Assembly (NCBI RefSeq): GCF_029227915.1
Contig: NC_079889.1
Span: 3,038,001-3,102,000, forward strand
DNA length: 64,000 nt
Reading direction: 5' to 3'
Origin: Hydractinia symbiolongicarpus
Lineage: Eukaryota > Cnidaria > Hydrozoa > Anthoathecata > Hydractiniidae
Shown: positions 35,379 through 47,465 of the stretch, one piece after another
Layout: each line of letters opens with the position of its first letter
How positions within the stretch are numbered: the first letter of the stretch is position 1
Translations under genes and position numbers: made by a program
Notes under the pieces: model-generated
The model's database searches: none
The model's input: only the letters and a program-made list of their open reading frames with translations
What the model was told of the DNA's origin: nothing

Positions 35379-35641
35379 ATTGCACGTACAAGTTATAAGT
35401 TATACTACGTTGTCAGCTGGGGGTCTTGAGGGGTATAAGAACTTTTACCGAAATCTTTTGCAAGAATTCTTTTAAATTCGAACCCATGTAAATCCTCAGA
35501 ATTCAACCTTTCTCTTATATAAAACAGAAAATACAATTACTATACACACAAAAAAGGAATTAATTAAAATGAAACATTATGCTCAAAAAACATTTCTTGG
35601 CCTTGTGTTTAGGGAAATAGAAAAATGGAAAACCTTTAAAT

Positions 35642-36991
35642 TTATGCATAGGTTTGTTTGTACTTATCCAGCAAATATTCCAAAGAGTTAACAGCCACAT
35701 TTTTGTTTGAACCATTTAGGCAAGACACCATAACATTATTATCAGGATGCACAAAATAAACAATAGACTGACGAGCACTTTCTGTATTATCGTCAGGAAC
35801 AACTACTCGATGTCGGGTTGATTTAAACTTTCCTCCACTCCAGATTTCCAAAAGATCACCTATATTGACAACGACACTGTCTGGCACAGGAGTGGCATCA
35901 ACATAATCTCCACTAGGACTTAACACCTGTGTAAAAAGTTGAAAAAGTTAAGGCAGTATTGCAGTCATTTTATATTATTTAAAAGAATAACAAACAAAAA
36001 AAATAGTTCTGAAGAGGCATAATAAACACGAGGCTGGCATAGGTAATTCTAACGACAACCTACAAAATATTGAAAAAATTAAAAAAGTATATTGATAAAT
36101 TGGTTTATCTCTCACTGAAATACATTTAAAATGAGCAAAACAGGATCCACTTATAAAATTATGTTAGATTAAAAAAGCATGCAAGCTCAAGTCAAATAGT
36201 ACTTTTTATATTATAAACAACCCTCATTTTATGCAAAAGGAAAAGAACCCTCCTGTATCCTAATTGAGAGTCAGGTTTTCCTGAAATACACATAACACCA
36301 ACTCTACCTGCAGACCTCCAACTTTATCTTGAAACAAAAAAGTAAATGTTCCATAATCGGAATGCTCTCCACATCTCAACTGATTTTCCAAAACATTTTC
36401 TTTACTTTTGATTGGTGGATAGTAAAGAAGTCTGGCAATGGATGCATTCAGTTCTGGATCCTTAAACGTATGCTTTGTGTTTAAAAAATCCATATCGCCA
36501 ACAGGGAGAGCAAGAGTTATCAATCTTAAAATAAATTCACTTAGTAGTTGACAAGAACACAACAATGCACGCTGAGATCTCATAAATGTTGGTAAACGTT
36601 GATTAATTTCATACTCCCGCACAGTATCCGGTAGAAAATTAAAACATTCCTTTAAGTCAAAAGGCCGGGTATTTTCAACGGTTTCTATTTTGAATGGTAC
36701 CCAACCAAAGTTCTCCTTATTGTCATTATACCATTTAAAATTTTGTTTTACTGTTGAATCCAATTCAAAAAATGCTTTTGACGTTTCAAATGCTTTCTGT
36801 ATGACATCTTTCCCTATGCCATGATCAACAAAATAAACAAACCCCCATTCCATAAATGCATTTTTAATTTCTTTTGCTAAGGATATAATGGTTGGATCAG
36901 AATGAAATTGGTCTTTGTTTTTTCTTCCAGACACATATTCAAATGCTAAATATGAGAGGCTAATGATGGGAAATAATTCTGTATTTGACAT
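35642..36991 (-). CDS. 2-oxoglutarate/Fe(II)-dependent oxygenase, isopenicillin-N-synthase-like, copy B
   Basis: Two exons, 36991-36308 and 35926-35642, give 322 aa. Iron ligands are His210 and Asp212 (GEHSDYGTFTFLF) and His267 (STRHRV); Arg280 and Ser282 (RQS) should bind 2-oxoglutarate. The N-terminus FPIISLSYLAFEYVSGR and the block EIKNAFMEWGFVYFVDHGI are nearly shared with copy C, so B and C are the closer pair. The intron position after GGLQ is the same in all three. The start is chosen because the ATG aligns with the starts of copies A and C. CTTTTAG lies directly against the ATG and could be a splice acceptor. Substrate unknown. Confidence 0.9.
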
Positions 36992-38340
36992 CTAAAAGGA
37001 AATGCTAAAACATAGAGAAAATAGAGTAGAAATTATTAAACAAAAAAATATATAATAATAAAAATCTTTTAACTATGCATAACAAATTTGATATATATAT
37101 GTATATATATATGAATATTTATCAACGGCGACAGGTGAATTCCTGTGGATTTTCCATGGGCTAACAATGAGTCTACATTATAATACTTGTTGTCTACCTG
37201 GAAGGCATTAAAAAATATGATTTTGTCCAAGTAAATAATATTATTTCATGTTAATAGTCAGGCAAGGATGCACAAAAACGCAATGCAGAAAATGCCAGGC
37301 GGCCCGCCCTTCTCTTTAGAATTTTTTATTAATTAACAGCTAGTGCAAATAAATGCGTAAAAGTATGTAAACAAATAGTTCAAAACAAACAATCACAGCT
37401 GTAAATAATATATTCCATAATATATAAAATTGAGAATCTTAAGAAATTTTTTTTACCTATTTTTACAGACTTATTATATAGACCAATTACTAATACATTT
37501 CTAATTTTAAAAAAATCTCATAATAATTAAAAAAATAAATCTCTTCACCTAACATTCACACACACCCTGTTGCAGAAATGTTCAAAACTGAAATTATATG
37601 ACCCAAAAAAAAAACTCCACATGAACTACATCGTCGCATCAAAATAAAAAAGCTTAAGTCTATTTTTGGCAAAAATGAGTTAACACCAGTTTCATATTTT
37701 CTATTTAATTATCTATATTATCTACGTCTAGAAAGCCTTAAGTCCAATTCCAAAGGCTTCTCTTTTTTTACAATATTTTCAATGATAAAAAAGCCTTAAT
37801 TTCTTTTTATTTAATGATAAAAGGGCTTAAGCCCGTTTATTTTTAATTTTTGGACTTTTTTACTTTTATTTTTTTTATTAGTCAGTCAGTATAAGTGACT
37901 TAAGCACATTACTTAAAACTGTTAGTTTAGTATTTTAATAAAAAAAACACTTGCATTGCTGGTGAGATTACAGCATCCTTTTATTGAAATGAGAGATGCT
38001 ATTGTATATTGTATATGTGATTCAGTGAGTAATGTTAAATGAATGAATGTTTTGAGCATCAGGCCTGACCAAATGTCGAAGGAGCCTAGCAATAAAAAAA
38101 TAACACCCAAGCAATAAATCGCTTGCCTAATAATTTACACTGGGCGAGCGAGTGTTATTGATAGGCCTGCTGTTTGAGACCTTCTTTGGGGAAATTTATT
38201 TTATAGTTTTCTTTTATGGAGAAAAACTAAATCTAAAAATAATTTTTTTAAAACTTAAATTTTAGCCCTTATAAATCACATATCACCTGTATATAGCTTT
38301 TCCAACTTTGTTTGCCTTCATTTTAAACTTTTTTTTTTTT
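36992..38340. other. Region 5' of oxygenase B, mainly non-coding
   Basis: AT-rich sequence with a short (TA)n/(TG) run at about 37091-37112, the Helitron remnant at 37126-37186, and A/T-rich sequence beyond. No gene was recognised. Confidence 0.4.
37126..37186 (+). mobile_element. Helitron-like remnant F: 3' hairpin end joined to a 5' start
   Basis: CCTGTGGATTTTCCATGGGCTAACAATGAG resembles the 3' ends of copies A-E and is followed at once by TCTACATTATAATAC, which resembles their 5' starts. It looks like a decayed head-to-tail junction with both outer parts lost. Confidence 0.45.
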
Positions 38341-38399
38341 AGTTTCCGAAAACATGGTAATTTTATATTTCTTGTTTCTTGCACACACTAATGTGCTTG

Positions 38400-39310
38400 T
38401 TCAGCCTGTTGTTTTGAATGTCACCTCCCATGAATTGCTTCATGATTTGCTATCTCAATTTGGAACAAGCCCTACAGAATGAAGATATTGCCAACTAGTG
38501 CCATTGGGAGAAAATAACGAATATCAAGTGTTTATTTGGTCTCCGTTAGAACAGTTTAAATTACGTTTCTCATGTCCTACACATCACTTGTTGTTAAAGC
38601 CATCATCATGGACATCAAATTTAATCACACCTAATTCCAAGTTCAACCCAAGGTTAATATACAACTTGACAGAAGGTCGTTATACATAAAAGGCATGAAG
38701 GCCTGTGTACCAGCCGTTTGCATTAGTGCAGATCACACCTTTAAAATTGCAGAATCGAAAGGTCTTTATTGTGACAGATGAAATGCATAGAGTATGTGAA
38801 TGGAAAATAACAAAAACTGCTGTGAGTCGAAACACATTTATCAATCTGTTTTTCCTGGCATTGACATAAAGTTAGATGTTTTTCAAGCAATAAAAAGGTA
38901 ACTTTGAACATCTCAAAATTATTGACAGGAAGAAGGGCTCTCTGCGACAACCTAGGCAAAAAGATGAAATTGGTAAAGTAAGAACAAAGCCAATAGAAGG
39001 AGCTGGTAAGATCTTAAGTAATTTGGACAACTTTATTTCTAATCACAAGGAATTTATTACTAATTTTCCAGAAAGGAAAAAAGAACAGTTTGATGCAGAA
39101 GTTATAAAATTGAAAAAACACATCCAGAGAAGTTGCCTGATATGTATTATGCCTGGCCATGACAATGAAGCCAATGAAAACATACACAGCTTGTTAAATC
39201 GTAGTTGTCTAGTTGGTGCGTCAACTATAAGTCCTGAGCTAGTTTTAGCTTTTTTAACTGTTCTTTATTTTTCTACAATGAAAAGATGGGAAAAAGCACA
39301 TCTGCAATAG
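38400..39310 (+). pseudogene. Decayed DDE-transposase-like coding sequence
   Basis: Broken plus-strand frames contain ADHTFKIAESKG (about 38731), SVFPGIDIKLDVFQAIK (about 38850), a basic segment, and NFPERKKEQFDAE..KHIQRSCLICI followed by NEANENIHSLLNRSCLVGA-STISPELVLAFLT (39075-39270). The order DHTFK, KLD-F-AI-, GNE-IH-LLNRS-L-GA-TISPEL is one I associate with a group of metazoan DNA-transposon proteins; the family name is not certain. Several stops and frameshifts separate the blocks, so it is a relic. It lies between oxygenases B and C. Confidence 0.55.
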
Positions 39311-40554
39311 TAAAGTTATCCCTATAAGATGAATTGATATTGTCATATCGAAACCAACTAACCAACTAACTAAGTGAGATTGATGTTTTGGAGGTCTCCG
39401 ATTTTTCAGCTGACACTGTCCTTTTGAAAGTCATGCAAAAAATACTAAACAACTTAACAACATTTAAAAAAATAGAGCAGATTGGAACATATGAAAACAT
39501 TACAAAGTAACTGTTTGGCGTTTGAATTGGAAATGGCCAGTATTCTGGAGGATAGTGATTGTCTGTTTGCCAGCAACAAGTCCATTCTGTTTCTGTGGAT
39601 AGAAATTGGGAGGAACATATCCAATCCCTTAATCTGTACGAGCACGATGATAAAACATTAATTATGAATTTAAGGTAAATGCTAATGGATGATTTGTTTT
39701 ATTTTCTCGGTCTTTTTTGTTAAATATTAGAGGCTACGAATGGATAAACCACAAGCTGCGTGAATGTGCAGGGCAAATGACCTACAAAATGCAGATGCTT
39801 TCGGTCAAAAAATCCTGGTGACAAGCTCTGCTTGGTAAAGGATGCAAAAATCAATATGGAGCAAGACATTGTATTACGAAATCTAAAGCGACAACAAGCA
39901 GTAGAAAAAGTCAAACCATTCCTATGTGGTATGTATTGAAAAAATGTGTTGCACAGTGAATAAAAGATGAATATTTTTACAGCATTTATTATGTTAAATT
40001 GCAATGCCAGTAATGTCACCACTTAGTATGATACATAATTTTTTTAAGTAACTAAAAAAAATATCAAGCAACTTTAGTTCTGTACAATTTTAAATATGAG
40101 CAGCTCTTGAAAATAAAAAAATAAAAACACTTGAAAGAAATGACCAAAACTCACAGAAAAATAAAACTGCAATGACTTTTTCCATACATCACTTATAAAC
40201 GTGCTTCTCATATATAAAAAATATGTACAGTTCATATTAACTGCAATGCTACGCAATATTAAGTATTCGATTATGTTTTGAACATATTTAGTATTAGGTT
40301 ATCAATCAAACATACATTTTAGCAACTTTAGATCTAGATATTAGCGAAAAACAAGCAACTCAAAATTCTAAAAGTTGCTTATAAAAAAATAGTGTAGTGT
40401 TTAACTATGTTAATTTGCAAAGTATAAAAGTAATTAGTTATGACAGAATTAGTTAAATTAAATTATAAGTTAAATTAGAAACAAATGAAAAGAATAAAAA
40501 CTTGTTCTCAAGTTTTAACTGAAGCTTGACGCTTTGACAAAAATGCAAAATATT

Positions 40555-42560
40555 AGGAAGATTATTGATCCTATAGAACCTTTGGAAAAGTGTGGGCCAA
40601 TGCTAGAGTGTTTGGCATTGTTGTTAAAAGATTTGGTGAAAAATACACTATAAAGTGGAATGTAGATGGTGAAGAATGTGACTTTCAAATTAATGTGCTG
40701 TGCAATGAAATTGATTCCATAAAGGCACAAGGTAACAATTGCTGTTCTGCAAAACAAAACAAACGGGGGTTACAAGTTATACCTATTTCATATACCTACT
40801 TTACAACCAACCCTAGTGTGATGAAAGGGGGCGTTTATTAAGAAAAATATAATTCAGACATTGAAGACGTCAATATTGAAGAGAATTTAATTGGTGAAGA
40901 AGATCACTTTGAAAGTATTGAGAATTATTAAAAATATTTAACATATCAAAAAATATATTTTGTGGATAAACGCCCCTTTCTTATTAATGCCCTTCTAATA
41001 AACGTCCACTAAAAATGTTGTAAACGTTTATTGGAGAAAATATAGTATGGGAAGAACAAAAGTTGAGAAAAAGTTCGCTGACTTTTAATCTGAAAATAAA
41101 ATTCTGTTTTATTTTTTTCAAGGTTCTGTAATTAATGATCCAGCAATACTGGAAAGCTCTAAGCAAGTAGAGCTAAAAGGTAAATTTATTATTGACTTAG
41201 GGATTCCCTTGAGACATTATTATTGCGTGTACCTTATTGGTTAGATTGCAGTTCAAATCTTATTCAAGACAGATTTTAGATTAACTCGTTTATATACCTT
41301 AGTTATTGATAGGTTAATGATTCAAAAGACATTCATAAATATTACACAGAAACACAAACACATTGCATGCATATACACATACAAATACACCTACAATATA
41401 CCAGAACACAGCATGAGAGGCATATAAACTTTTTATTTTACAAGCTTTTGTAATGATGTGTCCTCTGCTAAAGAAATTAGATAGGTGATTAAACACAAAA
41501 TTGTGACCCTGTCAAGATGTGAAACAGTTTTGGATTTCTAGATATACAATAAAAATGATAGTTGAGAGTAAAAATTATTTAATCTTTTTTTTAGATCCCA
41601 ATTAGTGACCTTGAACTTACATGGGAAAGGAATATCTCTTATAATAATACAAAGACTGTGTGTGCGTGTATATGTAACAGATATCTTCAAATTCAACTAT
41701 GCATGAAAAAGAAATACAGCTTCTTCAGGAAAAAGTTTTGTTACCAAATTGCTGAGAGAAGTAATAAACTGGGCAGAATTTGAAAATGATACAATGTCAG
41801 CAGGTTGTCCAATATTTTGGAACAAAAAAAAGCATCAAAAGGCTGTCAATGAAAACAAACATTGAGAAGTTGGGAACTGAGCCAAAAAATCCAACTTCAA
41901 GGGTAGAAAGAAAGCGGGGATCCGAAGAAAAAAATGGGTTCAAAATTTAAGGAAAACATATTGAACTCAGGAAAAGAGTTCGAATGTGAGGTAAAGAAAA
42001 GAAATGATGAAATAATTAATAAGAAAGTTAAAGCACGTCATATTAAGTCACCATGCAAAGACACATGTAGGTTAAAATGCAAAGAAAATATTTTAAGTCT
42101 CTTCAATCACAGGAAATATCAGTCCTGGTTACTAAAAATGCAACGAAACGTATAAGGAAGAGAAACAAGCCTATTTCCAGTAACAAGGAGTACACCAAGA
42201 AATGCACACTGTTACATGATGGTGACGCAGTTCCTGTGTTTGCAAAAATGTTTCACAATACCGTATTGTATTGATGAAAAACAACTACAAACAGTCATGA
42301 AAAACAATACAAAAACCTCCCACCTGAAAACGTAACAGATGAAATGTATTTTGCACAAGAAAATCATCTATGAGATAAAAATCTAGGACAGAAAATTAAA
42401 GAAGCCGAGGGAGATTCCACATTGTTAATAACTGCATTTGACCTGCAGAAAGTGCTACTCTGCCCTTTTGGTGAAACAAGTTTATTTTATTTTTCAAGAA
42501 GATTAACTAGTTAAAACTCTACTGTGACTGATATTGGGAGAATGAAAACCAGTTGTTTCT
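40555..42560 (+). pseudogene. Decayed transposon-type coding region
   Basis: Separate plus-strand frames include KVWANARVFGIVVKRFGEKYTIKWN (40586-40660), IKSPCKDTCRLKCKENI (42038-42090) and ITAFDLQKVLLCPFGETSLFYFSRRL (about 42430-42505), then SREIATSLMKCFIARS (42590-42645). PCKDTCRLKC followed by FDLQ..L and a SREIAS-like block is a layout seen in insect and cnidarian transposon-encoded proteins. Stops interrupt every block. It may be a second element or the other half of the relic at 38400-39310. Confidence 0.45.
40955..41020. repeat. Interspersed GCCC/AATAAACGCCC repeat fragment
   Basis: GGATAAACGCCCCTTTCTTATTAATGCCCTTCTAATAAACG-type wording; GGGGGCGTTTATTAAG lies in inverted orientation at about 40828-40843. 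Similar wording occurs at 44314-44432. Probably a short interspersed element. Confidence 0.4.
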
Positions 42561-42859
42561 TTTAGAGTGAAGTAGAATGTAGCAAAGTTTCTCGTGAAAT
42601 AGCAACCTCATTAATGAAGTGCTTCATAGCAAGGAGTAAAGAAGGGTCTCGTAATTTTAGTTTCACTGCTTGTCATGAAATTGTGTTACAAGTTGGACTT
42701 GTACTTATTGTGGTTTTAAGCTATTACAAAAACACTGATATAAAAAAGAGTTATAATGTCTGTGGAAGGTTTCAAGTCTGTGATTACTATGGAATAAGGT
42801 TGACATCATGTCTCCTAAGCCTGAGGGTTAGGTCCATATTCTCTTTAACTGTTCAGTGT

Positions 42860-43571
42860 TAAATAACCTTAAGGGGAACCTGAGGTATAAAATAATGTTG
42901 GGCTTATATTATAGAGCTTAAAAAGTTGGTTAACAAATCTTTTGAAATTTTTTAAAAGATCTTTTCGTTCTTAAGATATTCATATTTAAAGACACATTTA
43001 AAGAATTTCAGATTTAATTATACTGCATAAATTATGAAGTCATATTTAAGTTATAGCAAATTTTGAAATTTTCTGTCATCAGTAATTTTAAATCTGATAA
43101 GATATGTGTATTTAAACTTTATTAATGCATACATATTACAAAGGTGAATTGATCATAAAATTTAATGACAAAATGACACTTGTTTGCTCATCTCAGGCCT
43201 GTTAATTTTTAGCTCACGATTGAAAACGACTTTTTCAAAATGTACAAATTTGATTTAAGACTCTTTTATTTTGATGCGACGACATGATTAAAACATTTTC
43301 ATTTCCGTTTTGTTCCGAGGAAAGTTGAATTTTTTCTATTTGTTTTGTGTAGAAATACATGTAGAAAATTAATTATCCAACTAGGTTCTCTTAGAGTGTG
43401 AGATTTGCATTACTTTCAGTATTATTTCTATAAATAAATACTTCTTTTCTGTTCTCTTCCTGCCAGTTTGATTCTTTTTATATTCAAGATAAATATATTA
43501 CTACAGCAATCTTGCTCAGCTTCTTTTTGTAGTCTTCACGAGTATAAACATTAGGATAAAACAATAAAAAA
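42860..43571. other. Probable 3' flank of oxygenase C
   Basis: About 700 bp of AT-rich sequence with no coding stretch. It should include the oxygenase C 3' UTR. No clear AATAAA hexamer was found close to the stop. Confidence 0.35.
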
Positions 43572-45841
43572 CTATCCATACGTTTCACTAAACTTGCCCA
43601 TCAAATACTGATACGGATTAACTGGTTCATAAATGTTTGAACCACCAAGACACGAAACTGTAACATCATTATCAGGGTGAATAAATAAAGTTAGTGACTG
43701 TCGGGCACGTTCACAATTATGTGGAACAACAACTCGATGTCTTGTTGACTTCAGCTTCCCTCCACTCCAGATTTCTAACATATCGCCAACATTGACAACA
43801 ATACTGTCTGCTACAGGGGTGGCATCAACATAATCTCCGTTAGGATTTACAACCTAAGATCACAAAAATAAGTAAACGCTATTAAAAGAACTTTTAATAA
43901 TGAATAACATACAATAAAATAAAAATAAATAAAATTTTAATAATTAAAACAGCATTGTTTGATATCTCATATTACGCACAAATATCAGTTATTTGGTTTG
44001 TTTTAAAAGCAATAAATGGTTCTTTGTGTTGATCACCATTGTGGTTCCAATGGTTAAACATATATTTTCTATGCCAGCATGAAAACGATGGGCTTTATTA
44101 ATGGCTGCATTCTAAAGTTATTCTAAAACTTCTTAGTCATCTGGAAACTTTACTTTTCATAAGGGCATAACTGAAAAATATTGCCAGATGTCAAAAGCAT
44201 TACCCAAGCTTGTAAGGCCTATACATTGAAAAGTTGGTATGTGGATTATTACCTGCTTTTTTGTTTGTTTTATTTTAATAATCAAAATTTAAGGAATTGC
44301 AAAAGTTTAGGTACCGTAATTCCTCTTACTAGCCCCCCTCCCTTTATTTAGCCTCCCTTCTAATAAGCCCCCCACTCCAGCGACCAAAAAGTTATTTAGT
44401 CCCCTCCCTTTATTTAGCCCCTCCCCCTTAAAAAAAATAAAAAATAAAAAAAATTTGATATTATTCGTTGATTTAACGTCCTATACAACGACATCCATAT
44501 GCTGCAGCTTTAATTTTTTCTCCCCAAGTTTTGTTTGCAAAATATCTATGGTTCTTTTTTTTACAACAGGCTGTGTATGTTTCAGGTTACTACAAGTCCA
44601 TCTTCCAATTTTCTGTGACCAGTTAATCTGTTTGACATCCCAGAAGAGGAGCGGTGCATGGAAGACCTAGAAATTCTGTTAGATGAAGATGATGATAAAA
44701 CAGAACTTAAACAGAAGTTTAAGGCATTTCTCTGTTTTAACAGAAGAATAGTCAAAATATAAGTAAATAAATAAATGAAAATATAAATAATTGCACAAAT
44801 AAGATGTTTTCTGATTGTCTTGATGTTTATTTTAAACACTATAAACCATGACCTAAAGACTGCACTGAAAATGGAATTGACAATTTTGAAAAGTTCTTTA
44901 CATAAAAAAAAATTTACCCAGCTGAAAATTTGTTCTTTTTTTTACTGATCACTTGGTGTACTAAAACTAATTCTTGGCCCTGTTTACTTGTCTTAGGTGC
45001 AGTATGCAAAGAAGAATAAAGAATTTGTGATATAGTTGGAACTGTTTGATGTGAGCTTACAGCTTTAGTTAGTTTGATTGAATTGTTAGGATTGTTAGAT
45101 ATATCATTGTGGGAGTTAAGAAAATATGTATGACCCAACTAATAATATATAGCATAAATGTACCTGTAGACCTCCAGCTTCATCTTGAAACAAAAACGTC
45201 AATGTTCCATAGTCAGAATGCTCTCCACATCTTAATTGATTTTCCAAAACATTTTCTTTACCATTAATCGGTGGATAAAACAATTGTCTAGATATTGATG
45301 CATTCAAGTTTCCTTGTCCAATATGTATGTGTTTTGAATTCAAAAAATCTGCGTTACCGACTGGTAGCATCAATGTTAGGAGTCGTAACACGTGAATACT
45401 TAATTCCTTACAAGCATTAAAAAAGTTTGACTGAACTGTCATAAATTCGGGTAGGGTGTCATCCATTTTTGAGAAAAACTGATCTTTCGGTAGAAAATTA
45501 AAACATTCCTTTAAATCATATGGACGAGACTTTTCAAATGTTTCCACATTAAATGGTACCCATCCCCAATTTTCACCAGTGTTTTGTCGTACAAATTTTC
45601 GTTTTACAGATTCTTCAGAACCAAAAAAGGATTTTGATGTTTCAAAAGCTTTTTGTATAAGATCTTTTTTTATACCATGATCAACGAAATAAACAAACCC
45701 CCATTCCATAAATGCATTTTTAATTTCTTTTGCTAATGATATGATGGTTGGATCAGTATGAAAATGATCTTTACTTCGTTTTCCAGAGACATATTCAGTT
45801 GCCAAATATGAAATGCTAACAACAGGAAATAATTTTGACAT
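43572..45841 (-). CDS. 2-oxoglutarate/Fe(II)-dependent oxygenase, isopenicillin-N-synthase-like, copy C
   Basis: Two exons, 45841-45164 and 43853-43572, give 319 aa. The first opens MSKLFPVVSISYLATEYVSG and carries GEHSDYGTLTFLFQD with ligands His208 and Asp210. The second carries STRHRVVVP with His265, and Arg277/Ser279 in RQS. It is most like copy B, including PTIISLAKEIKNAFMEWGF in exon 1. The phase-0 intron after GGLQ is shared with A and B but is longer here (1.3 kb) and holds a repeat fragment at 44314-44432. No lesion is visible. The reaction is unknown; related enzymes oxidise small molecules using 2-oxoglutarate or, in isopenicillin N synthase itself, only O2. Confidence 0.9.
44314..44432. 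repeat. Interspersed repeat with AGCCCCCCTCC motifs
   Basis: GTACCGTAATTCCTCTTAC is followed by CCCTCCCTTTATTTAGCC twice and AATAAGCCCCCC. It resembles the fragment at 40955-41020. It lies in the oxygenase C intron. Confidence 0.45.
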
Positions 45842-46484
45842 TCTCTAAAGTATCTAAAGTAAACAGCATACAAGGTATCAGCACACATAAAGTTAATATA
45901 AAGTTAATCACAAAATAAAGGTGGGGCAATGACATGTTAGTCATAACAAGTCAAGCATAAAGCTATGCATAAAATTTATCAAACAAACAAAATTAATAAA
46001 AAAATAATTGTCATAATTAGATTTAATGGCAATAAAATAAAACAGCCTTTTTTAATGACATGTTTCAACATGCAAAAAGTTGTAATAAATCGATCGAAAG
46101 ACTGATAATATTTTATGCATTACAACAAGTATGTTCTCTAACAGGTCATTTTTACAAGAGCTCTAAAGCACACTTATACCAGTTTTAGTCACTAAGGTCG
46201 ACTGCGTGTTTCTTAGGAGTGTTTACATGAGTTTTTATTATTTCTGGTAAAGATCACATCTGAATTTTAACTACAGCGTTGAATTCGCCTAAATTTTACT
46301 TTGGTCTCTTTGGTCTAACGAATTCAATTTAAGGTAATTCAAGGGCACATATGCAAGAGCAGTAATATCATAGATGAAAGTAGAAACTGGTAGTCTTGAA
46401 GCAAGGACTAAGTGTACCTTTGGAGAGTTTAAATTTTGTATTAAAAAGTATCAGAACTTTATGATAACATAATATATTTTATAA

Positions 46485-46520
<36 letters not shown>

Positions 46521-47465
46521 ACAAGTGCACAAACAAAAGAAAACATAAAAAATTTTATTTTATTTTATACATGTTGCCATGAAACATACATATAATTTCT
46601 ATCCTGTAAATATGTAATATCAGGCTTCAGCAAATGCAACTTGTTAAATATTTTTTGTGACCTTATTTTTTTGTGACTTGAAACTTCTTGTAGTAAGCAG
46701 AATGGAGTTATAAAATTTTTTTCTACTGTGGCTGTTATTTTTTTATTCTTTATTACTATTCTTCTATATTTTTTCTTAATATTCTTCATAAACATTCATA
46801 AACATTCTCAAACAGCTTTTTTGTTTCAAAATGCTCCATCCGCAAAATAATAACGAACATTGATATACTTGATAGACTTTAACATTTCGGATGTTTATCC
46901 GCCCATTCTCGAGGGTGGATAGACACAGGGTGGATATACATACTACACATATTTATAGTGGAATAATCATTCAAACCAAAGATATAATGATGCCGATTTA
47001 ATTGATGCAAACGTTGAAAAAAAGAATATCAATTGTCTTTATTATTTCATTAGTTCCAACAAATTGACGCAAACCGAAGTTTTAAACAAAACAGGCTGTT
47101 TTGCGTAAGTAACTAGTAACACACATCTGTTAATTTGCAATAATCAGAAAGATCGACAAGGTTTCATTAATTTTTATGGGAAAAGCAATAAAGGATTATC
47201 ATAAATAGAGTTTCTAGGAAATTTTTTTTATCCTTCTCAAGAGAAAAACAAAGCAGAATTTAGAGAATTCTGAAAAGCACACATGTGGCATGTGCTAACT
47301 CACATAAAAATCATATCCTTTCATGTACAAGGAACTCTAATAAAAGACTATTTCCTGATATAATACCTGATCACATTATGGAATCTTTAATAACCCACGT
47401 GGCAACTGTGCATATAAAAAATTAAAAGCTAATATGAGCTAATAAATACTAATTTTTCTTCCATC
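45842..47465. other. Intergenic region between OPA1 and oxygenase C
   Basis: 1.6 kb of AT-rich sequence with the OPA1 3' flank at the right. It contains a (CAA)n microsatellite at 46486-46521. No gene was seen. Confidence 0.45.
46486..46521. repeat. (CAA)n microsatellite
   Basis: About 12 uninterrupted CAA units between OPA1 and oxygenase C. Confidence 0.95.
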
